A stretch of DNA of 64,000 nucleotides from NCBI GenBank assembly GCA_964036045.1, contig OZ038379.1, positions 187,501,885 to 187,565,884 of the forward strand, in the 5' to 3' direction. The translations under genes and the position numbers were made by a program. Below, one piece after another: positions 23,601-34,345 of the stretch (position 1 is the first letter of the stretch; each line of letters starts with the position of its first letter). This DNA comes from Eutreptiella sp. 'Long Island Sound 2002'. Its lineage: Eukaryota > Euglenozoa > Euglenophyceae > Eutreptiales > Eutreptiaceae. Below the pieces are notes generated by a model, which did not search any database, had not been told where the DNA came from, and saw nothing but the letters and a program-made list of their open reading frames with translations.

Positions 23601-25110
23601 GAGGTGCGGACGGAGGATGACGAGCAGGAGGAGCAGTAGGAGGAGGAGGAGGAGGAGCATGGAGAATAACGACGAAGACCGGCTACTATTTTGTTCTAAA
23701 GAAGAACCATGAAGTTTATTGTCAAAGGGCCAAATAGTAATTCAAATTTCCCGCAACCACCTTGAAATCATTTGCTATCCACGGCCATATTCCCTCTTCA
23801 TTTTCTAAGTGTGCGTTTTTTTGACGCCATCTGCGCCACATCTTGCACCACTAGACAGCACCCCTGAGTGGTGAACCAGCACACGCCACTGGCACGCCCA
23901 CGAAACCCGCCGGCGCAATGGCAGAATCCCACACAGTTCATCCAACCATGTCTGTCAAGTGGATTGTAAGGTCCAACCAACGGAGTTCCATCGATGTGGC
24001 GAGGGAGATATTTCGGGATTCAAGGCCCAATGGATGTGGCGCAGGTGTGCTTTTCAAGAAAACCACTCACCCACACCCCAGCGAAGGCTGGGCGTCGGTC
24101 AAAGAGCGATGCAACCACAACCACAACGAACATCAGCCACAATATCATCCGCAACATCACATGAGGTGATAAAAAGAGGTGAATTCCAGCGGAAGGGAGG
24201 GAAGGAGAAACGGCAGTCGGGAAGGCAGCTGCAAAATCAGCCATGGCATCAGCACTAGCATTACCTACAAAACTAGCTGCAAAGTCTGCTCCAACAGCAG
24301 CAAATGCATAGTTGCCATGGGCACCACCACTGCACGTCAGCCCTGAGCACCAAAACCCCGGGGCGGGAATTGCCCCGCCAACTTACACCCCGTTGCTGGT
24401 CAAGGAGGGGGAGGGGGGGCAAACCTCAACCAGACAGTGGCGCGGCTCAAAAGAGTTGCCACGGCTGCCACGGCCGCCATGCATTCCCAGTGTGCTCTCT
24501 ACTACGGTGTGCACGTACGCCCTGATGGCGGTTTTGCAGATTGGTGCCCCTTTGCAGTGCGTGGGCGAACTGCCCAGCGGACAACAGTGATCGGGGCAAT
24601 GCGGTGCGGCCGTACACCACAAGGATCACACATGCGACACACTCATGGGTTGTTGGGTTGTCACCAACTTCAAAGGGTGCATTCATGCAGATTTCCCAAG
24701 TGTCAAGCTTCGGGCTAGCTTTTCATTGCTTGCATGACTAGGTAGGGCAATTGTCCTTTGACTACGATGAGTAGTTGCTAAGCAATGATGGGGGTAGGCA
24801 ACACACGGCAAGTATGTAATGGTGGACATGGTGGGTGACCTGTGTTTTATATTTTTGACGTGCACAAAAATCAGACTAGGTGCGCTGCGACACGCAACCA
24901 AGTAACCACATGCAAACCAAACCCGCCATCGCAAAAAAACGTCCCCCCAACAACCACGAAGAAAATGATCCTCGATTGACTCCATGCGCACAATGGACTC
25001 ACTTCAAATAGAGATGGGTTGTGCGGCTAGGCCGGCCCAAAAGAGGCAATGGCAGTTGAGAGATGGAGGATGCAGAGAGGTGTGTGCACATAAACAAAAC
25101 CGTGCTGGCG
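23580..25110. other. no recognisable gene; GGA microsatellite at its start
   Basis: A GGA/GGAGGA-rich purine tract occupies about 23590-23665. The rest holds short frames on both strands (for example around 24304-24720) with no recognisable domain. Confidence 0.3.
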
Positions 25111-25290
25111 TATGTTACGTGTTTGCCCACCACGAAGCACTATTCTTGTGAGGCTCCGACATATCGGGGCGTGCCTTCCACTCCCTCGTGCTGGCGCGCG
25201 CTCCAACCGCCTCTCCAGCCGGGGTAGGGAAGAGGAGGGGGCCAGGGGGAGGAGAAAGAGAGAGAACGAAAAAGGAAGCTTCACGAGAGC
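25111..25290 (+). repeat. dispersed repeat S, copy 1
   Basis: The stretch around 25165-25275 (GGGGCGTGCCTTCCACTC, then CGCTCCAACCGCCTCTCCA, then a purine-rich run) matches the reverse complement of about 58680-58780, the spacer between the two satellite arms. Extent and function unknown. Confidence 0.6.
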
Positions 25291-25659
25291 CGGAAAACAG
25301 CATTATTGGAAAATTCATAGAAAACACACAGTGAAGACACAATGGGCTGCGAACGTTGATGATGACAGCACCTGTTGCGCAACGTCGTTTGGGCACAAGA
25401 CCACAATACAACTCGGAAATAGATGGGGTCGGTCATCTACCTCGTTTATCAAAGATGTAGCAGACGGAGAGTGACAAAAGAAAAGTTAGCGAAATTGTGA
25501 CTAATGTCCTTGGAATCACAACAATTCTCCTCTGCATATCTTTGTTTTGCAATATCTACAAACTGCACCGAGGACACGAGCTATGCGCTAAAGCACTAAG
25601 TCCTACTAGCATAAGCACATGTAAGTGGCTCACAAAGTTGCATAAGCGAAAGAAGGTAC
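25291..25659. other. no recognisable gene
   Basis: AT-richer DNA with only short frames; nothing recognised. Confidence 0.3.
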
Positions 25660-26490
25660 AACATTAAACACATGGGAACTTGTGTACGGGGGCCCACAAC
25701 TAGACTTGTGCTCCATAGTGCAACCATCTTATCTGGTCATATCTATTGGCGCAGCTGAGGTGCGTGCTTTTCTGCCACAGCCCAATCCCAACTAGGAATG
25801 TGTATATGGGATCCCACACCTAGAGTTGTCCGCCTTGGCGCACTAATCTCCATGCATTGGCTAAATCTAATGGAGAACCATGCCTACACTTATTGGCGCC
25901 GCCCGAAAGGTGGCAACGGGGAACTTGTATGTGGAAGCCACACCAAGACGTGTCCCTAGCGGTGGATACATGTCAATAGATGTCAATTGGTCATATGTAT
26001 GAGGGAACCGAGACCCACACTTTTTCGCCGCTGGAAAGGTCCCAACCAGGAAGGTGTATATGGGATCGCACGACTAGACTTGTCCGCTGCGGTAAACAAC
26101 TTTCAATTGGTCAAATTAATTGGGGAACACTAGCCCAAATCCTTGCGGCGTGTCGAAAAAGTCCGGACTGATGCCTTGTTTATAGTGGCCCATGCTTGCA
26201 GTGGTCATATATACTGGGGTATCGAGGCCTGGACTTTTGTGACGCGGCGGGAAAGGTCCCAATCACAGTCTTGTACATCGAAGGCCACACCTAGTCATGT
26301 CCTCCGTGGTGAGATGTATTCGGGAACCTAAGCCCACACTTTCCCACTAGGGCACAAATGTCCAAACTTGGAAGTTGTATATGGGATCCTAGCCCTAGGC
26401 TTGTCCGCTGCGGTGGACCTATTTCGATTGCTCATATCTATTGGGGAAGCCAAGCCCAAGCTCTTTTGTCGCCGGGGAAAGGTATGAGGT
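25660..26490 (+). repeat. degenerate ~100-130-bp tandem repeat T, copy 1
   Basis: About seven diverged units. Shared anchors are TGTATATGGGATCC, AGACTTGTCCGCTGCGGT, TTGGTCATATCTATTGGGG and GCCGCGGGAAAGGTCCCAA. The first anchor or its variants occurs near 25683, 25801, 25926, 26055, 26172, 26271 and 26376. The same family lies in the opposite orientation at 59925-60965. Confidence 0.75.
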
Positions 26491-26493
26491 TTT

Positions 26494-27110
26494 TATATTT
26501 TGCTTTTGTTTCGTGCTTCTTGCTTCGTGAGGTATTATGGTTCGCAATGAATACCTGCACAACAAAGTTGTTCTAGAGGTCAAACAACAAATAGCAGTGT
26601 CGCACGTATGTCATACCGCCTTCGTTGCACTTAGGGTGTGTCCTTGGCGTGCTCTGTCATTTGTCTATACTGGTGAAAATACATTGCTAATTGTCACCGC
26701 GACAATACACTGGTAATTTTCGTTGGGCTGCAAAAATAATTTTGTGGTGCACCCATTCTGTGAAAGAAACAAGAAGCAAAAGCGAACACACCAGTGAGAA
26801 GACAATTCAGTATGTAGACTGGTAGGCAACGAGACACCGAAATGAAGTTTGCGGAGAACGACAGCCAAGTCAACAACTAACGCGGAAAGGAATTCGGCAG
26901 CTGGCGCAAGAGGTTTCGAAGAGTGCCAAATGAGAAGCCAACCAGCGAACGACATGTCACGGCAGAACAAGGTTGGCACTCAAAGTGTAAGCCTACCGGG
27001 AGCCAACGTCAAACCGCTAAGAACTCGGTGTCTCAAACCTCCCACAAACTCCATGGTACGAAGTTTTTTTCGGTGACATGTCAACGGCTAGGAACCATTA
27101 GAGTCCCTCA
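26494..27110 (+). repeat. dispersed repeat E, head-to-head pair
   Basis: 26494-26580 carries the E start in reverse orientation (reverse complement includes AACAACTTTGTTGTGCA and an AAGCAAGAAGCACGAAAC segment). 26620-27110 carries E in forward orientation (GTGCTCTGTC, then AATTTTGTGGTGCACC, then a long stretch ending GGCTAGGAACCATT). The forward part matches 61160-61890, which has an extra ~230 bp inside. No frame is conserved between the copies. Confidence 0.7.
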
Positions 27111-28679
27111 ACCATCGTCAATAAAAACCATAGGCCCTTGTGTGCAACACTTGACATGCGGTACAAAACCAAAGATTCCATCATAAAAGGAGTTCGTGCA
27201 GAATGTGATCCGCTGGAAAAATCCAGGTTGGATGAACGGGCGCTTGAGGAATGTGAGTTGCAATGCATGGAGTCGGTATGGACATGGTATGGAAAGGCAT
27301 GCGCTGAGGGCACAAGGCTAGGAAGGTGCACATTGAAGGGGGCAAGGGGGGAGGCCCTTCCATCCCTGAAAAAAAAGAGGTGGAAGTGGTGGTGCAGCAA
27401 AGGGGCTCAAAGCCTTTGTTGTGTGACCTTTGCACCATTTAAGGACATATTTCACGTTCTAAGGTGACGTGGTTCGCATGTGTTGAGGGCTGCGGTGGGC
27501 TTGGAGTGTCTTACGTTGTCGTTTCAACTACCCATGTGTCTCGGTCCTCCATGATACGATAGCACGTCTCATTATTCCCCTTCTACTTTTGTTTTGCTTG
27601 CGCATATTGAACGAGTATGGGCGCTTTTGGAATGGTGAGCATTTACATCTTTATTTAGGTGTATGCATGCTCATCTTGGCGGTCGCCACTAATGCCTTGG
27701 TCCAAGAGCACCAGGAGCTGAAGAAGCAGGTCACTGTGCCATGGGGAATTAGAGGAAGTCAGCAACTGCGGAACCCGAAGGGTGGCGCTGGCATCAAGTT
27801 TGAGGTTGGTGTAGGCAAACCAAAAATTACTCATGTAGCCGCTGGTGAAATGGGTAGAATGTGGAAGCTCAGGACCTAAAAACCAAACATTGTAGTCCGA
27901 AATGGGCAGCCGAAATGGGCAGGACTAGTGAACTTGAGACAAATAAATTGCATCGGACTGAATACCAAAATTCCCGTGGTGTCACGGTGGTCGTTGAGAT
28001 GGACACCATTGGGACCTGGGACAGGTGGATCGCATTGAGCTAAAAGCCCACATTCCCTCAATTAGATACATCCCTATACCAAGCATACGAGGCAAATGGC
28101 CGACAGTGGCCAGCCACAATGCCACAAACTGCGCTTTGAGTTGTATTTGCAGTCCTTTGTACTCGGTGGACCTTGGAGCCCAATAAGAGGGGGGGGGGGC
28201 TCTCAGTTGAGGCACATGGATTTTCATTTGCCCTTGCTGGCAAGGGGGGCGGCCTGTGCAAATTGTAGACCCCAACCGGCTACGAAAAAATTTGGGGGTC
28301 TTGAGGTGGGAGGGGAGGGGGGGGGGGTCGGACCGACTGCCAATCTGTCTAACTGACTCTGAATTTTTTCTGAAGTTTTTTTACCCCAGTTGTCTATGGT
28401 CAACATTGTTGGCACGTCATGAAAAATCATTTTTAGATATGTATGTTGGAGTACCCACTGACTCCCGTTTAGGGAGCCTGGCGGCTGACCAGCCGAGTCA
28501 TTCGGGCAAGCAAGCAAGCAGACAAAAACACACAGCTTGGGTCTTTTCGATGGCAGAATCAGGTCCAATTAGTGCATGAGGGCAAGCAGTGGCGAATGGG
28601 TAATACAATAGGCCACTGTTTTTTGGTTCGGCGGTTCAAACCCAATTGGCCGACCATGGCGGCGGTACCGCCGACGGGA
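27111..28679. other. no recognisable gene
   Basis: Frames at 27138-27467 and 27589-27879 are open for about 100 codons each but resemble no family. A G run occurs near 28189-28198 and another near 28316-28327. A CAAG microsatellite is near 28505-28520. Confidence 0.3.
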
Positions 28680-28760
28680 GGCAGCTAGCAGGGTTCGAAC
28701 CGCCGATGTGAAATTGTGCGGTCCATTGCTTTACCATTCGACCAGGGGTTGTTGTGACAG
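28680..28760 (-). other. tRNA-like sequence with A and B box (degenerate)
   Basis: On the minus strand an A-box-like TGGTCGAATGGTAAAGC is followed about 30 nt later by a good B box, GGTTCGAACC. The spacing is tRNA-like. However, the acceptor arms do not pair, the T stem has mismatches and no proper anticodon stem forms, so it is not a functional tRNA. It may be a tRNA-derived SINE head or a pseudo-tRNA. Confidence 0.3.
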
Positions 28761-30017
28761 CATTATGCGTCCCGGATTGGAGCCGTTTCAGCAAAAACTG
28801 TTGACCCCCCAACCCCCCCCCCCCCCTCAAAAAGTGATATCCCGTTTTTACAGAACTAGAGGCCTCGGAATTAAAAAAAAATTCCATTGGGGGTTGGTCT
28901 TACTGGGCAAATGAATGATTTTACAAGGGGTTGGGCATCAAATATCATGCCTTGGGGTATGCCACGCAAATGACCCCGAAAAAGGGGGGTATAGGACGCC
29001 CGCGCCTGCGTTTCATCTAACAACCTCTCTTCGAGGTGAGTTGCCCATTAGCTTAGGTTCGGATCAACTAAGGTTAGACCCCAAAATCAGGTTAGGGGTA
29101 CAAAAATTTTCTGTGTTTTTCAAACATTTTTGACTTCTCCACAAAATTCTGGGTATTTTGAGTGTAGACACATCGGGTGGAAAAAAAAATCCCCTTCGGG
29201 AAGGGCAAAAACAATATTTTCGGCCCCTTTGCCGCCGACCCTTTCCCCCAAAATCTCAGATTGGAGAGAAACGGGTTCGAAAACTTGGGGGGTATGGGGG
29301 GCGGAGGGCGTGGGGTCGAAAATTCAAACAGGCCCCCCCTAGTCTGCTGGCTTGATAGATTGTGGTTGTTTGCCTAAGGACTTCGGGCTCTTTGCTTCGG
29401 CTTATTCCATCAACACGCCTCTCCTCATACATTAGGCTGGGCTAGAGAACATGGAAAACACCTGTTATCGGAACGTTATGTTGCAGGCTCTGGGAAACGC
29501 GCCGTCGTTTGTGTGCTTGATTTGCACATGGTGTTCACCCGCCTGAAGTTTGGCGCCGAGTTTGCCTTTGTCCCAAAGGCATTGGTCCACGCTCCACGTC
29601 TCTGGCCACAAATTAGACGGGTGAAATTTGACAACGTGGCACTTTGGTTGTGTGCTTCAAGGAGAATTTCACAAGGCGGGTTGAAGAAGGGAACATAAGA
29701 GAGGCGCACGGAGAGACACAAGGGGGAGGTGGAGGGAGAAAGAGAGGGAGAGGTCATGGCGGTCCTTAACAAAAAAAAGAGTGTTCCCGTACACAGGTTT
29801 CCAGAAAACACCTGCAGGCAGTCCATTTCCCATTGGTTCCTAGCCTTGTATGTCTATAACCATGGGTTCCCAATTGCTCAACCATTGGTTCCCATCACCT
29901 CATGCGTGCAATTCTTGAAGCATTTGTTGCTATCCCCAAATGTGTTCAGGGTTGGCATCCGAGCCCTACGCGACACCCTACACGATTCAAAACGATCAAG
30001 ATCACACTTTTTGGGAA
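28761..30017. other. no recognisable gene
   Basis: C run near 28811-28825, A runs near 28874 and 29182, and purine-rich DNA at 29697-29755. Frames are short; 29476-29826 on the minus strand is open for 116 codons without recognisable content. Confidence 0.3.
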
Positions 30018-30260
30018 TCAAATGAAGAGCCACAACGTTTCACCACCAAAATGTTCCATCGCCAGCGGCGCGGTTGACAATCCTTGCACGTGCCACACCT
30101 GCTGGAAATGCATGGCAACTCGCCCCATAAGGTCACCCTTTGCCCCTCTCACGTTCAAACCATGCTTCTTGCAAATAGTGTGGAACTCAACATTGGTCCA
30201 CTCATGCAACATACTCATCTTCATGGCCCTCAACACCGCCTGATCACAAACCATAATTGA
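30018..30260 (-). pseudogene. SAP-like motif fragment
   Basis: The minus frame ending at 30018 includes MLHEWTNVEFHTICKKHGLN followed by VRGAKGDLMGRVAMHF. The pattern helix, K-x-H-G-L-x-V-x-G-x-K-x-D-L-x-x-R-V resembles a SAP DNA-binding motif (L-K-x-x-L-K-x-x-G-L-x-x-x-G-x-K-x-x-L-I-x-R-L). Just upstream in another frame (30262-30404) is an acidic stretch, DENEATDEEALDRAGEV, then a Ser run and a stop. Together they suggest the 3' part of a decayed gene next to, or chimeric with, the LINE fragment at 30405-30868. The family assignment is tentative. Confidence 0.4.
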
Positions 30261-30404
30261 AAACCAACTGTGCGGTAGGGCTAGCGGAGGGTTCAGAGGG
30301 AGAGAACATGGGTGGCCGCTTAGAAAGGTCTGAAGAAGAGCTACTAGCAACTTCGCCCGCCCTATCCAACGCCTCCTCATCAGTGGCCTCGTTCTCATCC
30401 TGTG

Positions 30405-30868
30405 AGGTAGCGGTACACATATTGGAGCAGGTACGCCTTCTGTGGGTGGAATGTTGTCCATTCGACTGTCTGCCAGTCCTAGACTTGGGAGCAGCGGTGT
30501 TTAGCCGGGTAGGCGGGGGCCTCCGGTGTGGTGCTGCGGTGTTTGGCCAGTACCAGGAAGGTAATGGCTGGGTGCTTGGTGTCCCACGTTCCCCGGTGGA
30601 ATCTCCATTCAACCGCAGCGCTGGGGCCGCACGCAACTGTGGCCGTGTCCTTCGCCGAGGCCCGTTCGAAGTGTGTGTGCAGCCACCGGTGTTGTTCCGA
30701 GGGAGCGTGGGCCGTTGGTATGTGGTGGTAGCGCGCCAGTAGCTGGAGGAGGGGCGATGGGTTGGCTAGTGCCTGGGGCCCTAATCTCCAGCAAGTGGTG
30801 GGGGTGCCCGTCAGCTTGTCCTGCGACAGCGGTGGCGGACAGAAGTTGCGTGCCGTGGGTGGTGGTAG
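30405..30868 (-). mobile_element. truncated LINE copy 2
   Basis: About 460 bp that match 34540-35000 closely, part of the region between the RT and RNase H of the longer LINE. The minus frame reads LLQLLARYHHIPTAHA, WLHTHFERAS, DTATVACGPSAAVEWRFHRG in both copies. At its 5' (high-coordinate) end the homology stops exactly where a GGTA microsatellite begins; at its 3' end it stops at GTAGCGGTACACATATTGG. It cannot encode a complete protein. Confidence 0.8.
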
Positions 30869-30902
30869 GTAGGTAGGTAGGTAGGTAGGTAGGTAGGTAG
30901 GT
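30864..30902 (+). repeat. GGTA microsatellite
   Basis: About nine to ten perfect tetramers of GGTA. In the paralogous LINE the corresponding position reads GGTGGTGGTAGCATCC, so the expansion arose at or created the truncation point. Confidence 0.95.
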
Positions 30903-30905
30903 GCA

Positions 30906-31329
30906 CTCGGTCGTGGAGAGGCGCCCCATGGTTCCCGCTGGCGTTGCCGCTGTGACGAACAGGAAGGGGCTCCGCACTTGAAGAGGGGAGGCGACCTACA
31001 TCCCGCTAGAGCTGACTGTTGGCCCCCAACAAAGCGGCCCCAGGCAACACCGGGAGGGCTGATCGCCGCCAGCGTGACGTGCTTCTCTCGCCGGGAGGGT
31101 GTGCCCCCGTGCTTGCGCACGTCCCCTCCTTTGGGCGGAACGCTAGAGGTTCACCGGACTTCCTGGGGTATCCTATTCCCAAGGCATGCATGCATGTTCT
31201 TGGTACTGGGGTTCCGAGGCGCTTGGGTGTCGCACGCTCCGCCTCGAGTCCCAAAGCAGCACAGGCCTTAGGATGCAGCCTTACCCCCGGGCTCCGGATC
31301 TTGTTTGGCCGGGTCACCTGCATGGCACG
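30906..31329. other. GC-rich, no recognisable gene
   Basis: Open frames on both strands without recognisable content; it grades into the A-depleted tract. Confidence 0.3.
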
Positions 31330-31564
31330 GGCTGCCTCAATGCCCGGGCTATGGACACTGGGTTTCCTACTGTTGTGTGGCGTGTGTGCTTGGGTCCGGG
31401 TTGTGCTTGGGTTTGAATTTCGGTAACCCCGCCAGCCCTGGCTGGGGTCTTGGGTGGGTGTGTTTGGGTACGGTTTGTGGCTTCGCCCCTCTTTTCCCCG
31501 CTGGGGTTCGCGGTGTTTGCGGTTGGGCTTGGGTTTCGGCCTGCACCCCACCTGTCTTGGTTAG

Positions 31565-31990
31565 GGTTTTGGGGCGTGTGTGGCTCTGTGCGCGCTCCTC
31601 CTGCTCCCCGCCGTTGGGCGTGTGTGCGGGGGTCCGGGTTTCGGCTGCGCCCCGCCTCTCCTTGGGGAGGTGTTGGGGTGTGTGTGTGCTTGTGTGCCCG
31701 TCCTGCGTGGTCTCCGGCACCTCCTGGTTGGGGGTGCGGTGCGGGGATGTGTGGTTGGGCCTGGGTTGCTGCCGCGCCCCGCCACTCCTGGCTGGGGTGT
31801 TAGGGCGTGTGTGTGTTTGTGTGTGCGCCCCGCTTGTACCCCGCTTTTCCTGGGTGGAGTGTGCTGTGTGGGCGTGTGTGCTGGGCTCGGGTTTCGGCTG
31901 CGCCCCGTCCCACTTGGTTGGGTTGTTGGGGTGTGCGTGCGGTCGTGTGTGTGCCCCGCTTGCCCCCGCCCTTCCTCGGGGGCCGCCTGT
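31565..31990 (+). repeat. degenerate ~127-bp tandem repeat
   Basis: The segment GGTGTTGGGGTGTGTGTG and its variants recur near 31565, 31670, 31797 and 31924, each followed by a TGCGCCCCGC segment. Spacings are about 105, 127 and 127 bp. Confidence 0.6.
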
Positions 31991-32804
31991 GGCGCGGGAA
32001 TGTGCGGGTGTTGCCGTTGCTGGGGTTTGCCCCCCCCCCCCCCTTTGGTTTTTTTTTGGGGGGGGGGCTTTGTGGTGTCGGTTGCTGGTTGTCCCGGTCT
32101 TGGGTCTCGTGGTCTCTGTCCCCCCATCCCTTCTCTTCCGGGCCGCGTTGTTTGTTGTTTGTTTTTTTTTCCCGTCCTAGCGTGGTGTGTGTCCGCGTGT
32201 TTTGGGTGTCCCTTCTCCCGGTGGGCCGCTGCCCTCGGCTTGGTGTTGCCGGTTTTGGCTGGGTGGTCCCCCGGCGCCCCCTTGCGGGGTCCTGTCTTCC
32301 GTGCCGTCTGGGTGGGGGGTTTGGCCGCCTCTTGTGGTGTTGGTGCGCGGTGTGGTGGCTGTGGGCCGTTCTCGCGCCCCCCCCCCTGTTTTTTTTTTGG
32401 GCGGGGGGGTCTGGCCGTTCCTCCCTCTGCCTTCCCTGGGCTGGCGCACGCACTGGTCGGCATTCTGTGTGGCTTTCCGGTTTGCTGTTGGTGGTTGCGT
32501 TTTGCCAGGCTGTGCCCCGGCCCCATGGGTCGGGTGGGTTATGTACACGTTGGGCTCGGCGCCCCTTCCTGCCGGGTTAGGTTCTTGCTCTGCCGGGTGG
32601 GCGGTTGCGCCAGGCGGCTTCGTGTGGCCCTGGGTTTGCCGTGTCCTTTCGTCTCCGCGGTGCCGGTTGTGTGGGTGGACCGCCACCGTTGTAGCCGGGC
32701 GTGCGGTGGCCCCTTGCCGGTGTGTGGCGGGCTGGTGCGGCTCCTTCCGGGGTGTGCGGTGGCTTGTTTTGGTTAGACCCTCGGTTAGCGTCCCTTCCTT
32801 GGTG

Positions 32805-33062
32805 TTGTGGTGTGTTGTGGTGCGCCTTGCTGCGTCATGCCGTGTTGTGACGTGCTGCGTCGTGTTGGTCCGTGCTGTGTTGCGGTGCGCCCTCCTGGGC
32901 CGCGCCGTGTTGCGCCGTGCCGCGCCGTGGTGTGCCGCTCTGTGCCGCGTCGCGTCGCGTCGTGCTGTGGCGTGTTGTGCTTTGGGGTGCCTTGTCGTGT
33001 TGCGTTGCACTGTGGTGCGCTGCGGTGCGGTGTGCTGTGCTGCCTCGTGTTGTGCCGTGGTG
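32805..33062 (+). repeat. degenerate pentanucleotide repeat YGYGY
   Basis: For about 250 bases the sequence can be read in register as five-base units of the form pyrimidine-G-pyrimidine-G-N, mostly CGTGC, CGTGT, TGCGC and TGTGC. Variation is chiefly C/T. Confidence 0.75.
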
Positions 33063-33989
33063 GGTCGGTCGAGGTTAGTCTGGCCCGTGTCGTGGTGCGG
33101 AGTGCGGGTCGGAGTGTGGCTGGTTGGTGGCTGGGGGGTGCGGTCAGGTGTGGGTGGCTCGCTGGGTCCGTGCTGTGGGGGTCCGGGTGTGCCGCTCGGG
33201 CTGGTGGGTCGGGTAGGTGTCCGTGGGGTTGCCCTCCCGGGGGGCCTGTGCCGTGGTCCCGTGTCCTCTGGGGGTCCCGGTCCCTAGCCCTGGGTGCTAT
33301 GGCCGTGCCTTGGTCCTCTTCCGGTGCTTGTGAGGTGGCCCTTGTGGTGGCCGGGGTCGTCGCCTGGCGGTGAGGGCGTGGTGGTGGGCTGGGCGGCGGT
33401 GATCCTAGTGGCTTCCTCCGTGGGTGTAGCCCGTTCTCCCCGTGCAGGTGTGCCCTCCATCCCCTTTGTGGTTTCCGACTCGTATGGCGTCCGATTCGCG
33501 CTTCGGCGGCGTGTGTTGGGGGCGTGCGCCCCCGGGGGTCGTGCGGCGTCCGCTGGGGGTGGGGGGGCGCTGGTCCCTCCGTCGTGGTATGCCCTTCTTG
33601 CGTGTGGGTCCTGGTGCCCGCCGTGATGTCCTCTTTCTCTGCGCCCCGGTCCCTGTTCCCTCCCCTTCCTGGCCCTTGGGAGGTTTCCTGCTCCCACGTT
33701 GTGTCGCTCCCGGTGCCCTGTCCCTATGGGCGCCTGCCTGTCACCTTGGGCGCTTCCGTGCCCCCTTGCCGGAGTGTCCCTCTTTGCCCCTTGCCCTCCC
33801 CTTGCCCGTGCCCTTTCCCTTCCCGGTGTGGTGGTGGTGGGGTGGGGGGGCGGCGCCGATGGCCCAGGCCCGGGGGTGGGTGGCCTGGAGCCATTGGCGG
33901 AGGGTTCGGGGGGTGTAGGGGGGGCGGAGGCCCTGGACCGCGTCCCGGAGGAGGGCCTCCCATGCCGCCTGCGGCATGATGGCCTCCGG

Positions 33990-34345
33990 GGCGGCCTCGT
34001 TGGGGTCGGCGGGGGTGCGGGTGCGGATCTCCTCGAAGGTGTGCACCATGTGCACCCCTTCTCGCCTTCCCGCTCCCCCGGCCCACTTCACCCAGCGGCG
34101 GAGCTCCTGCAAAGCGGGGGCAGACCACCAGGCGAGGTGGGCGGGGGCCTGGGGGGGGGAGGGGTCCGAGCTCGAGGTGCTGGAGTGGCGGGAGGAGGAC
34201 GTGGACATGCGGCGGTGGCGGGCGTGGAGGCGCCAGGGGGTTGGCCCGTCGTGTCCGTCCGCAACTCCACAGCTGCCCCCCCGGCCGCTGGGGTGAGACT
34301 CGTAGTGCCGGAACCATCCGCGAAAATAACGGTGTTGCGGTCGTC
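33990..34345 (-). pseudogene. RNase H-like remnant of the LINE
   Basis: Around 34340-34250 one minus frame reads NTVIFADGSG then AGGAAVELRTDTTG. This matches the first strand of RNase H domains, with the catalytic D in F-x-D-G-S and the A-G-G-A-A-V strand. Lower down, in another frame, SAPALQELRRWVKWAGG and VHMVHTFEEIRTRTPADP recall the later 'S-x-x-A-L-x-x-L-R-R-W' helix and 'H-x-G-x-x-x-N-E-x-A-D' part, but their catalytic residues are not clear. At least one frameshift separates the two. RNase H after the RT is known in several APE-type LINE clades. Confidence 0.45.

Larger units (their letters stand above)
31330..33860 (+). other. A-depleted GC-rich tract, no gene called
   Basis: For about 2.5 kb the + strand has very few A residues; many 60-base lines have zero to three. 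All stop codons contain A on this strand and T on the other, so both strands are open for hundreds of codons (up to 398 codons at 31580-32776 and 366 at 32187-33287). The translated sequences are low-complexity (Cys/Val/Gly/Leu or Arg/Thr/His/Pro) and the frames overlap fully, so none is called. Sub-structure is listed separately. Confidence 0.7.

Noticed and set aside
30479-31120. 213-codon minus ORF with a YLPT repeat
   Set aside because: The repeat part is the translated GGTA microsatellite; only the LINE-derived part has meaning and is annotated as a fragment.
31305-33287. Very long ORFs (291, 398 and 366 codons on +; 321 and 277 codons on -)
   Set aside because: The strand almost lacks A, so stop codons cannot occur. 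Both strands are open together, the products are low-complexity, and the interval contains a degenerate tandem repeat and a pentamer repeat.
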